Below are positions 30,869-38,885 of a DNA stretch of 62,161 nt, in pieces (the first letter of the stretch is position 1; every line of letters starts with the position of its first letter). Source of the stretch: Anaerolineales bacterium (lineage in GTDB: Bacteria > Chloroflexota > Anaerolineae > Anaerolineales > Villigracilaceae); assembly GCA_023382575.1 (NCBI GenBank), contig JAHDWC010000004.1:1-62161 (forward strand), written 5' to 3'. Below the pieces are notes generated by a model. The model worked only from the letters and a program-made list of their open reading frames with translations, searched no databases and was not told the DNA's origin. The translations under genes and the position numbers were made by a program.

Positions 30869-32114
30869 CCGTTGAGATTGAACAAGCCAACACGATTGCC
30901 ATTGAACGATTGATGTCCGCTCGACCTATTTTGAAAGGCATCGCTACCGCCCGCGAGGTAATCCCCGGCATGAAGGATAATCTCTTCCTCCACGCAGGTC
31001 CGCCGATTGAGTGGGCGCGGATGTCGGGTCCGCTGCGGGGGGCGGTCATTGGGGCGATGTTGTTCGAGGGAATCGCCAAATCGGAAGCAGAAGCAACTTC
31101 AATGGTGGAAAGAGGCGAGGTCGAGTTTGATTCGTGTCATCATCATGGCGCAGTCGGTCCGATGGCGGGAGTTACATCCGCTTCGATGAAAGTTTATGTG
31201 GTGGAAATGCCGAGCATGGCAACAAGTCGTTTTCCAATCTCAATGAGGGTTATGGAAAAGTCTTGCGTTACGGTGCGTACAGCGAAGAAGTGTTGAAGAA
31301 ATTGCATTGGATGAACGATGTGCTTGGCACGTCGCTTGCGGATGCGCTCGCCGTGTCCAATGGGATCGATATGCGCGCGCTCATCGCCGAAGCGTTGCAC
31401 ATGGGCGACGAAGGACACAACCGCAACAAGGCAGGCTCGCTGATCTACTTGAAGTTGCTTGCGCCGTTGATCGCAAAAACGACAAAGGATAGCGCGGCGA
31501 TGGCAGAGGTTATGCAATTCATTGGCGACAACGCTTTGAGCGTGTTGAACCCTGTGATGGCGGCATGCAAAGCAATGACCGATGCCGCGCATGGTGTGGA
31601 AGGTTCGACAATTGTTACGACGATGGCACGCAACGGCACGGACTTTGGAATCCGAGTCAGTGGACTCGGTGAGAAGCAATGGTTCACGGCTCCTGCTGAA
31701 ATTCCAGTGGGTCTGTTCTTCTCGGGCTTTTCACAAGCGGACGCCAATCCCGACATCGGCGATAGCGCCATCACTGAGACGGCAGGCATTGGCGGCTTCG
31801 CGATGGCGACTGCACCCGCGATCGTCACATTTGTGGGAGGGACTCCCAAAGATGCGATGAACGCCACGCTTGAAATGTATGAAATAACATTTACTGAAAG
31901 TAAATTCTTCACCATGCCGTCACTTGATTTTCGCGGTACGCCAACGGGAATCGATCTTCGTAAAGTCGTCGAGTTGGGAATCACACCGCGCATCAATACA
32001 GGCATTGCACACAAGAATGCGGGCGTCGGTCAAGTCGGCGCGGGGTTGGTGAGGCCACCATTGAAGCTATTTGAAGATGCGCTGCTAGCTTTCGCAGAAA
32101 AATACAACATTTAG
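30865..32114 (+). pseudogene. DUF1116 (YlbE/AllG) homologue broken by a one-base frameshift
   Basis: The first 112 codons (from ATG 30865) read as the start of a DUF1116 protein up to ...SMKVYVVE. The rest of the family (NAEHGNKSFSNLNEGYGKVL onward to the stop at 32114) continues in another frame. The break sits at GTGGTGGAAATGCC: AAA at 31205-31207, where a fourth A would restore a continuous protein of about 416 aa, the family's usual length. The downstream part is well preserved (GSTIVTTMARNGTDFGIRVSG, GVGQVGAGLVRPP), so this is a fresh mutation, a sequencing or assembly error in a homopolymer, or less likely programmed frameshifting. In E. coli the homologue is a subunit of oxamate carbamoyltransferase. 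Confidence 0.88.
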
Positions 32115-32124
32115 AGGAGAAACC

Positions 32125-32907
32125 ATGACCAAGATTTACGATCTTTCTCAAGACCTGAATGCCGATTGTTCGTTCTGGCCCTTCTATCCGCCGTTTGAAG
32201 TCAAGTACATCAAGCGGAAGGCAGAACATGGAGTCAACGCGCAATACATTCAAACGTCAAATCACATGGGCACACATTTGGATGCGCCAAAGCATTTTGT
32301 CACTAATGGGAAGACGATTGATCAGATCCCCATCGAATGGTGTTATGGACCTGGTGTCATCGTTGACTTGAGCGACATGCTCGATGACGTGGGTCTGTTC
32401 ACACCTGAAGATATCGAAAAGCGTGCCGACGTGCAGGATGGCGACATTTTGTTCATTCATACAGGCTGGCATAAATATTCGTTCTTTGGCGAAGAAGCGG
32501 ACGAGGAGCGATATATCCAGCGTCACCCAGGTCCGCATTTCAGTATTTGTGATTGGCTCATCAAAAAGAAGATTCACATCTGGGGCGTGGACATGATCTC
32601 CACAGATCACCCGATGAACTTACCCATTGGTCGCTTCCTCGGTAAGGGCGGATTGGAACACTGGCAAAAGGTCCGCGCGAAGACGGTGGCAAAATTTGGG
32701 GAAGATCAAATGGATGTGTTGTTCCCAGACTCTGCCTACCAATTGACCCACAACGCCCTGTTCCCGCACGATTGCATTCACGTCGAAAATCTCGGTGGTG
32801 ACATCGGCTTGAAGGAACTACATAACAAACGCATCACGCTTGGTGTCTTCCCGTGGAAGTTCAAAGGCGGCGAAGCGGCGTTTTGTAGAGCGGTGGCTTG
32901 GGCATAA
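32125..32907 (+). CDS. Cyclase-family metal-dependent hydrolase
   Basis: A 260-aa protein of the cyclase / kynurenine-formamidase / isatin-hydrolase superfamily. The hallmark metal-binding motif HXGTHXDXPXH is present as HMGTHLDAPKH (about residues 49-59). A downstream H-x-G-W segment (FIHTGWHKYSF) and DMISTDHPM complete the fold. The family hydrolyses cyclic or open amides. With the Mo-hydroxylase and the amidase it fits ring opening of an oxidised N-heterocycle; the actual substrate is not fixed. ATG follows AGAGGAGAAACC. It lies 10 bp after the broken DUF1116 gene. Confidence 0.87.
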   Translation: MTKIYDLSQDLNADCSFWPFYPPFEVKYIKRKAEHGVNAQYIQTSNHMGTHLDAPKHFVTNGKTIDQIPIEWCYGPGVIVDLSDMLDDVGLFTPEDIEKRADVQDGDILFIHTGWHKYSFFGEEADEERYIQRHPGPHFSICDWLIKKKIHIWGVDMISTDHPMNLPIGRFLGKGGLEHWQKVRAKTVAKFGEDQMDVLFPDSAYQLTHNALFPHDCIHVENLGGDIGLKELHNKRITLGVFPWKFKGGEAAFCRAVAWA

Positions 32908-32915
32908 TTGCGATT

Positions 32916-32970
32916 CCGTCATTGCGAGGAGGAGCGAAGCGACGACGAAGCAATCTCCCCGCAATGACGG
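32916..32970. repeat. Palindromic intergenic repeat
   Basis: CCGTCATTGCG (32916-32926) and CGCAATGACGG (32960-32970) bracket an inner GGAGCGAAGCGACGACGAAG-type core. Elements reading TCATTGCGAGG...GAAGCGAAGCAATCTC are known to me as dispersed palindromes in many bacterial genomes. It sits exactly between the cyclase gene and the AT-richer membrane-protein gene. Confidence 0.8.
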
Positions 32971-32984
32971 AAATTGAGGTTTGA

Positions 32985-34103
32985 ATGATAAGAGATACCG
33001 CCCTGATCGAAAAACGAGAAGAACTCAAACGCCGATTGACAGCGGGCGAGTACAAAACGTTGGTGGACGTTTTTCTGGAATGGTTTGATAAGCTATTTCA
33101 AAAAATCACGCGTCAACCTAAACCACTTTCAATTTGGGCGATAACAATAATACTTACTGCCGCAATAAATTTGATTGGCTTCATTGCGGTTAATGTCATA
33201 GATGATACAGTTTTTGTTCTTGAATTCCTTAGGTCCAACGAAATTCTAGGGCTTCTTACAGTTATCCTGGCAAGTTTTCTTGCGATTGCAAGCGCAATTG
33301 TAATTAATCAGTATGTAAATCGAATCTTCACATTCTGGTCTGAAAATGTATTTGATCTGATTGAGTCAGTGGAAAGTTTGATGAGGTTTGAAGATTGGCT
33401 GCAAAGGGTCAGCAATCGAAAACTGCATTTATTTGTCACAATCGCAGGAGGCATAATTGCGGGGGTGGGGATGTCATTCTTGATAAGTGAACGTGTAGGG
33501 GTATTTATTGGATACGCGACCACATTCACAAACATAGCCGTAAGTATGTTCAGCGCTGCCTTTGTTCATCTGCTTTTTATGGTTGTATTTCTATCGGCCA
33601 GTCTCCAACATTACGATATAAAACTATTTGGAACAGATCCGAGTAGTTCTAAGATCGTATATCGCTTGTCGAATGAACTTAGTTTTGTTAGTTTTTTGGT
33701 CGCAATCTATGCGGCTGTTCTAACATTGATTGCCGCTTGGGGAGACTTTCTTCCGTCTTTTGGGGTCTTTGTTATTTTATTCTTATGGTTGCCCATTATC
33801 GCCTTGTTTACTTTAAATCAGACGAGCCTTTCCAGAATCATTCGTCGAGTCAAATGGAAGACACTTAACGAAGTTCAGGTCAAGGTCGAAAAGCTTCAAA
33901 CAGCGAAGAACTTTGGAAATCTGGAAACAATGGACGCTATCAGGCGTTTGATGGATTATCACGACAGAGTCAAGGCAACTCGTGATTCAGCCCTTGATTT
34001 TAGGACTTATCTTAGTTTTTTCAACTCATTGTTATTACCCTTGCTTGCCTTTATTCTTGGTAATCTTGATCTTGTATTGAAACTATTTGCGAGCACCCCA
34101 TAA
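32985..34103 (+). CDS. Uncharacterised membrane protein interrupting the Mo-hydroxylase operon
   Basis: A 372-aa protein without a recognised family. A basic, charged N-terminus (about 1-45) precedes about seven hydrophobic segments in two groups: roughly 47-115 and 145-270, then a last one at 345-365. Between them is a helical, charged stretch (RRVKWKTLNEVQVKVEKLQTAKN, about 285-335) that may be coiled-coil. The DNA is visibly richer in A and T and in rarer codons than its neighbours, and the gene has the palindromic repeat just upstream. Both suggest recent insertion between the cyclase gene and coxL. No function is proposed. Confidence 0.75.
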   Translation: MIRDTALIEKREELKRRLTAGEYKTLVDVFLEWFDKLFQKITRQPKPLSIWAITIILTAAINLIGFIAVNVIDDTVFVLEFLRSNEILGLLTVILASFLAIASAIVINQYVNRIFTFWSENVFDLIESVESLMRFEDWLQRVSNRKLHLFVTIAGGIIAGVGMSFLISERVGVFIGYATTFTNIAVSMFSAAFVHLLFMVVFLSASLQHYDIKLFGTDPSSSKIVYRLSNELSFVSFLVAIYAAVLTLIAAWGDFLPSFGVFVILFLWLPIIALFTLNQTSLSRIIRRVKWKTLNEVQVKVEKLQTAKNFGNLETMDAIRRLMDYHDRVKATRDSALDFRTYLSFFNSLLLPLLAFILGNLDLVLKLFASTP

Positions 34104-34116
34104 CGGAGATTAATTC

Positions 34117-36453
34117 ATGGCAACTCGATATTTTGGCGAAAGAATCAAACGTAACGAAGACCCGCGTCTGCTGACGGGACAGGGATTGTACGTAGACGAT
34201 GTGGATTTACCGAACATGCTCCACGTCGCTTTCGTGCGGAGTCCGTATGCACATGCACAGATAAATAATATTGACGTTTCGCAAGCCTTACAGCGCGAAG
34301 GTGTGGTTGCTGTTTACACCGCGAATGACTTGGGTGATTACTGGAAGCCGGGTCCGTTGTTGGTGTCGCCGCCGCCTGTGGATGACATTATCTTCAATGA
34401 AAAAACTCAGGTTCCACTTGCAAAGGATAAGGTCAAATTTGCGGGGGAGCCGATTGTGATGGTGCTGGCGGAGAGTCGCTACATTGCCGAAGATGCGCTG
34501 GCTGACGTTCAAATTGACTATGAACCGCTGGAAGCGTTTGTGGATATTGAAAAATTCTGGGACTCAGATATCAAGCCTGCTGTCCATGACGATATTCCCT
34601 CCAACATTGCCGCGCATGTCGTTCAAACCAAGGGTGATTACGAATCGGCGAAGAAGAACGCCGCATTGGTGATTAACCGTCGATTCAACTATGAGCATGG
34701 ATGTGCCGCCGCTATTGAGAATCGCGGCGTCGTCGCGGAGTGGGACAAGCGTGCGGGGCGTTTAACCGTCTGGGACACCACTCAGGCTCCGGTTGTGATT
34801 CGAAACGGGCTGGCGGGTATGCTCGGCTTGTCAGAGCGACAAGTCCGCGTCATCGCTCCGTTCATTGGTGGCGGATTCGGTCCCAAGATCATGATGTTCT
34901 ATCAAGAAGAAGTGCTTGTCCCGTGGGCGGCGATGAAGTTGAACCGCCCCGTCAAATGGATCGAAGACCGCGCCGAAAATTTTGTCGCCACCACCCACGA
35001 ACGCGGACAGATCCACGACGCCGAAATCGTGTTCGACAAGGACGGTCACATCCTCGGTGTGCAAGATGCTTTTCTGCATGACACTGGCGCGTATGCCCCG
35101 TATGGTCTCACTGTGCCTCTCAATTCACAATGCACGTTGCTGGGGCCGTATCACATCCCCAATTATCATTCGCAGTTCACGGCAGTCTTCACCAACAAGA
35201 CCATCGTCACACCGTATCGCGGCGCGGGCAGGCAACACGGAGTCTTCGTCATCGAACGTTTGCTTGATCTTGCAGCGAAAGAATTGAAGATCGACCACGC
35301 CGAGATCCGCCGACGAAACTTCATTCCGCCGGACAAATTCCCCTATGACAACGAGATCATCTATCAGGATTTCGCTCCGCTCGTGTACGACAGCGGAAAT
35401 TACGAACCGCTGCTGGATGACGCTTTGGAAAAAATCGGCTATCGCAAATTCATCAACGAGACTCAACCCAAACTTCGTGCTGAAGGAAAGTATGTTGGCA
35501 TTGGGCTGGTCGCCTATGTGGAAGGCACAGGCATCGGACCGTACGAAGGCGCGAAGGTGCAAGTGATGTCTAGCGGACGCGTTTCCGTCGTGACCGGAGT
35601 CGGCACGCAGGGGCAGGGTCACTTCACGAGTTTTGCACAGATCGTCGCCGAACAACTCGGCGTCAGTGTGGACAAGATCGATGTGGTCACAGGTGACACC
35701 GATCAATTTTATTGGGGCGCGGGCACGTTTGCGAGTCGCGGCGCGGTGGTGGCGGGCAATGCCATCAATGAAGCGGCGAAGGTCGTGCGCAAGAAAATTC
35801 TCAAACTTGCCGCCGAACATTTCAACGCGCCCGAAGAGGAACTCGAACTCGAAGATGGATTCGTGAAAGTGCAGGACATGCCGCGCTTGTCCATTTCACT
35901 GGGCGAGTTGGCGGGCATGGCGAACCCCATGCGCGGAGCGGTCAAGCCGGGGACAGAGCCCGGTCTCGAAGCAACCAACTATTTCGGTCCAGAACGAGGC
36001 GCAACCGCCAGCGGCATCCACGCCATGATCGTGGAGGTCGATCCCGACACCATGCAGATCCACATCCAAAAATATCTCGTCGTGCATGATTGCGGCAAGG
36101 TCATCAATCCACTCATCCTCGACGGGCAAATTCACGGCGGCGTGGCGCAGGGCATCGGCAACGCTTTTTACGAACGCCTCGCCTACGACGACAACGGGCA
36201 ACTGCTCACCGGCACGTTCATGGACTATCACCTCCCCACCAGTCTCGATGTGCCGCGCATTGAAACCGGACATGGCGTAACGCTTTCGCCGCTCAACCCA
36301 ATGGGCGTCAAAGGCGCGGGTGAAGCGGGCGCGATTCCCGTCGGTCCGCTGTTCGCGCAAGCGTTGGAAGACGCGCTTCATGATGTGGATTTTGAGATTC
36401 TTGAAATTCCGTTGAATTCGAATCGACTTTGGGAAATCGTGAATGCTAAGTAA
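34117..36453 (+). CDS. coxL: Mo-hydroxylase large subunit (form II CoxL / XdhB-like)
   Basis: A 778-aa molybdenum-binding subunit of the xanthine-oxidase family. It has the N-terminal Ald_Xan_dh hammerhead (about 20-135), then the Mo-cofactor domains. The active-site loop reads TPYRGAGRQHGVF, the form II signature (AYRGAGR), not the VAYRCSFR of true CO dehydrogenases, so CO oxidation is unlikely. The conserved catalytic Glu is in KGAGEAGAIPVGP near the C-terminus. Other family motifs are IGGGFGPKI and GTQGQGHFTSFAQI. Substrate is likely an N-heterocycle or aldehyde. It is followed by a strong terminator and is separated from the small and FAD subunit genes by about 6 kb. Confidence 0.93.
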   Translation: MATRYFGERIKRNEDPRLLTGQGLYVDDVDLPNMLHVAFVRSPYAHAQINNIDVSQALQREGVVAVYTANDLGDYWKPGPLLVSPPPVDDIIFNEKTQVPLAKDKVKFAGEPIVMVLAESRYIAEDALADVQIDYEPLEAFVDIEKFWDSDIKPAVHDDIPSNIAAHVVQTKGDYESAKKNAALVINRRFNYEHGCAAAIENRGVVAEWDKRAGRLTVWDTTQAPVVIRNGLAGMLGLSERQVRVIAPFIGGGFGPKIMMFYQEEVLVPWAAMKLNRPVKWIEDRAENFVATTHERGQIHDAEIVFDKDGHILGVQDAFLHDTGAYAPYGLTVPLNSQCTLLGPYHIPNYHSQFTAVFTNKTIVTPYRGAGRQHGVFVIERLLDLAAKELKIDHAEIRRRNFIPPDKFPYDNEIIYQDFAPLVYDSGNYEPLLDDALEKIGYRKFINETQPKLRAEGKYVGIGLVAYVEGTGIGPYEGAKVQVMSSGRVSVVTGVGTQGQGHFTSFAQIVAEQLGVSVDKIDVVTGDTDQFYWGAGTFASRGAVVAGNAINEAAKVVRKKILKLAAEHFNAPEEELELEDGFVKVQDMPRLSISLGELAGMANPMRGAVKPGTEPGLEATNYFGPERGATASGIHAMIVEVDPDTMQIHIQKYLVVHDCGKVINPLILDGQIHGGVAQGIGNAFYERLAYDDNGQLLTGTFMDYHLPTSLDVPRIETGHGVTLSPLNPMGVKGAGEAGAIPVGPLFAQALEDALHDVDFEILEIPLNSNRLWEIVNAK

Positions 36454-36476
36454 TAGTTGAACTCCCCCGCTTCATT

Positions 36477-36512
36477 AAAAGACGATGGTTGGATTCAAAC
36501 CATCGTCTTTTT
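36477..36512 (+). terminator. Intrinsic terminator after coxL
   Basis: AAAAGACGATGGTT (36477-36490), loop GGATTCA, AACCATCGTCTTTTT (36498-36512). The 10-bp core stem extends by A-T pairs, and the T-run makes it a textbook terminator, about 24 bp past the coxL stop. The A-run makes it potentially bidirectional for the convergent VOC gene. Confidence 0.88.
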
Positions 36513-36570
36513 CTTTCGCCCAATCGATATTGTGTATGAAGACGTCTCGAATTACGTATGAATGTAATTA

Positions 36571-36930
36571 CTATTCCATCGGATTCATCAATTGGAAATA
36601 ATTCCCATCCGGGTCTGCGAGCGTGGCGATCCAACCGCCGCCCATGTCATATGGCTCTTTGACAACCACACCACCAGTTGCCTTGATGCGTTCAAACTCC
36701 TCTTTGACCTGTGCAGTTTCAAAATTGAGGATGATGCGCCCCGGGTCCTTGGTCTTGCCACCCATTTCAGAATGGTCGAGGATGCTCAAGAAGGCACTTC
36801 CCACCTGCCAACCCCAAAAACCATTCTCCTCATCAACCGTATCGGCTGGCTTCCCTAAAACCTTTTCATAGAAAGCCGCCAAAACTCGCGGCTGCTTGGT
36901 ACCGATCATCACTGAATTTAGGTTCAACAT
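36571..36930 (-). CDS. VOC (glyoxalase/bleomycin-resistance) fold protein
   Basis: A 119-aa single-domain vicinal-oxygen-chelate protein. It opens LNSVMIGTKQPRVLAAFYEKVLGKPAD and ends GGGWIATLADPDGNYFQLMNPM, the typical repeat ends with the metal-ligand Glu/His positions partly replaced. It converges on coxL and shares the terminator region. ATG follows AAAAAGGAGATG. Function is not predictable from the fold. Confidence 0.85.
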   Translation of the reverse strand: MLNLNSVMIGTKQPRVLAAFYEKVLGKPADTVDEENGFWGWQVGSAFLSILDHSEMGGKTKDPGRIILNFETAQVKEEFERIKATGGVVVKEPYDMGGGWIATLADPDGNYFQLMNPME

Positions 36931-37090
36931 ATAAACATCTCCTTTTTAATAAATGGACTTACCTGATTTTAGAACATATATTCTATTTAAGCAAGTCTTT
37001 CTCGAACCATAAAATGGCAGGTCGAGTTTATGCGCTACCCATGAAAAACTCGCAATTGAATATGATAGACTATGTCTAAATCACACGCGA

Positions 37091-37939
37091 ATGAAAACGA
37101 TCCATGCTCGTTCCCTCGCGCACTCGGTCATTGACTGGCTGGCAACGGCTCGCCATCCGCGAGTCTTGCACGTCTTTGACGATGCCTGTAATCTGATCGA
37201 CGAAAATCGGGATGTGATCTCCATTGTCAACCCACGCATCGGCAATGGACCGTTTAGCTGTGTCATCGACCCTGAGCTTTTCTTCCCCGAATACATGGAC
37301 GCACAAACTCCGATCTCAGTCCAATCGAATCACATCCAGCTCGGAGATTTGCTCATCTCCACTGACCATGCAACCCGATGGAATCCCCGCCCCAACTGGG
37401 AAAGGCTCCATGCAAATAAAGAAAACATTTCCAACCTGTCCGTCCACTTTCCAGCGCGAAGCCTCCCTGTGGGACTTTCCATTCACCATTCCCTATTCCC
37501 TATTCACCTAATTCCCACTCTCTCCTCCTCCCTCACCCACGCAGACCTCCCTACCGCCAAACAGACCACCTCCAAACTCGCCGGTCTCGGTCCCGGGTTG
37601 ACTCCCTCCGGTGATGACATTCTCATGGGTGCGATGTATGCAGTATGGATCATTCATCCGCCAGAAGTTGCCAGCGTGCTTGGGAGCGAAGTGGCAGAAA
37701 CGGCGTCAGCGTTGACCACTTCCCTTTCGGCCGCATGGCTCAGGTCCGCGGGAAGAGGCGAGGCGGGTCATCTATGGCATCAGCTTTTTGATGCCATGCT
37801 CACGGGTGAGAACATCCAATCCAAAATAAATAATATACTCGCCGTCGGTCACACATCCGGCGCTGATGCGTTGACAGGCTTCATGGGTGTGTTGACCTGC
37901 TGGGTTGAATCTATGAACAAGGAGACAGCCGTTTTATGA
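37091..37939 (+). CDS. DUF2877 (YlbF/AllH) homologue
   Basis: A 282-aa DUF2877 protein with the family hallmark KLAGLGPGLTPSGDDILMGAMYAVW near residue 165, and a GRGEAGHLWHQLFDAM and SGADALTGF end. Its E. coli homologue YlbF is recalled as a subunit of oxamate carbamoyltransferase with FdrA and YlbE; both partners are encoded upstream in this window. A heptamer-repeat run lies just before the hallmark motif. ATG 37091 lacks an obvious strong ribosome site. The stop overlaps the next gene by ATGA. Confidence 0.88.
   Translation: MKTIHARSLAHSVIDWLATARHPRVLHVFDDACNLIDENRDVISIVNPRIGNGPFSCVIDPELFFPEYMDAQTPISVQSNHIQLGDLLISTDHATRWNPRPNWERLHANKENISNLSVHFPARSLPVGLSIHHSLFPIHLIPTLSSSLTHADLPTAKQTTSKLAGLGPGLTPSGDDILMGAMYAVWIIHPPEVASVLGSEVAETASALTTSLSAAWLRSAGRGEAGHLWHQLFDAMLTGENIQSKINNILAVGHTSGADALTGFMGVLTCWVESMNKETAVL
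37479..37506 (+). repeat. In-frame heptamer repeat in the DUF2877 gene
   Basis: Four heptamers in a row: CCATTCA, CCATTCC, CTATTCC, CTATTCA. They encode the low-complexity stretch IHHSLFPIH, between the N-terminal domain and the GLGPGLTPSGDD core. Confidence 0.7.
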
Positions 37940-38805
37940 AAGTTCATCTGATTGATGGGACGTATGAATTGTTTCGTAATCATTTTGGCGCGCCGCCGAA
38001 GAAAGCCCCGGATGGACAGGAAGTGGGCGCGACACTTGGATTACTGCGAAGTTTATTGATGCTGCTCGCCAGCCCGGATGTGACGCATGTGGGCGTGGCG
38101 TTCGACCATGTGATCGAGTCGTTTCGCAACAAGATGTATGCGGGCTACAAAACCGGCGAAGGCGTAGACCCGCTTCTGATGGCACAATTCCCGCTGGCAG
38201 AGAAAGTTGTGTCTGCGCTGGGAGTGGTGGTGTGGTCTATGGTCAAATTCGAAGCGGATGACGCGCTGGCAACCGCCGCGACCCGTTTTGCAAAACTCAA
38301 ATCGGTGGAGCAGGTTTTGGTCTGCTCACCGGATAAGGATCTGGCACAATTGGTGGATGGGACGCATGTCGTCTGTTGGGATCGGCGTCGCGAGATCATC
38401 ATCGATGAAAAAGGTGTCGTCGAAAAATTCGGCGTGGAACCAAAATCGATTCCCGATTATTTGGCGCTCGTGGGTGACTCGGCGGATGGCTACCCGGGCA
38501 TTCAAGGCTGGGGCGCAAAATCTACGGCGACGGTGTTGGCGAAGTTCAAGCATATTGAGGCGATCCCCAAAGACCCGTCAAAGTTAGGCTTGGGACTGGG
38601 ACGCGCCACAACGCTTACAGAAAACCTTCAGCAAAATTACAAAGACGCGCTGTTGTTCCGCGAACTCTCCACCCTGCGGACAGATGTTCCACTCAAAGAA
38701 AAACTCGATGACCTGAAATGGCGCGGAGCGTATCCGCGATTGAAGAAGATCTGTCACGAGTTGGGCGATGAGCGCATCCCTGAGCGTGTGCATTTGTGGC
38801 GATAA
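37936..38805 (+). CDS. 5'-3' exonuclease (PIN/FEN fold), Pol I N-domain-like
   Basis: A 289-aa stand-alone 5' nuclease. Acidic metal-binding residues lie in HLIDGTYELFR, VAFDH, KFEADDALATAA and VCSPDKDLAQLV; the helix-hairpin-helix part is LVGDSADGYPGIQGWGAKSTATVL. It resembles the N-terminal domain of DNA polymerase I and ExoIX-type proteins, acting in DNA flap removal. It is translationally coupled (ATGA) to the DUF2877 gene despite no evident functional link. Confidence 0.9.
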   Translation: MKVHLIDGTYELFRNHFGAPPKKAPDGQEVGATLGLLRSLLMLLASPDVTHVGVAFDHVIESFRNKMYAGYKTGEGVDPLLMAQFPLAEKVVSALGVVVWSMVKFEADDALATAATRFAKLKSVEQVLVCSPDKDLAQLVDGTHVVCWDRRREIIIDEKGVVEKFGVEPKSIPDYLALVGDSADGYPGIQGWGAKSTATVLAKFKHIEAIPKDPSKLGLGLGRATTLTENLQQNYKDALLFRELSTLRTDVPLKEKLDDLKWRGAYPRLKKICHELGDERIPERVHLWR

Positions 38806-38810
38806 TAATC

Positions 38811-38872
38811 GTAAGGGCGACCCGCCCGGTGAAAGCATGACACCTTGTTAATCATCGAAGGGTCGCCCCTAC
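38811..38872. repeat. Intergenic palindromic repeat (GGGCGACCC type)
   Basis: GTAAGGGCGACCC (38811-38823) and GGGTCGCCCCTAC (38860-38872) are inverted copies with one mismatch, 36 bp apart. It fills the gap before the acyl-CoA synthetase gene and is likely one member of a dispersed family. Confidence 0.75.
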
Positions 38873-38885
38873 TTATAAAAACACC

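Noticed and set aside
34117-36453. CoxL taken as a true carbon monoxide dehydrogenase.
   Set aside because: The active-site loop is PYRGAGRQ, the form II type. True CO dehydrogenase needs the AYRCSFR loop, so a CO-oxidising role is not supported.
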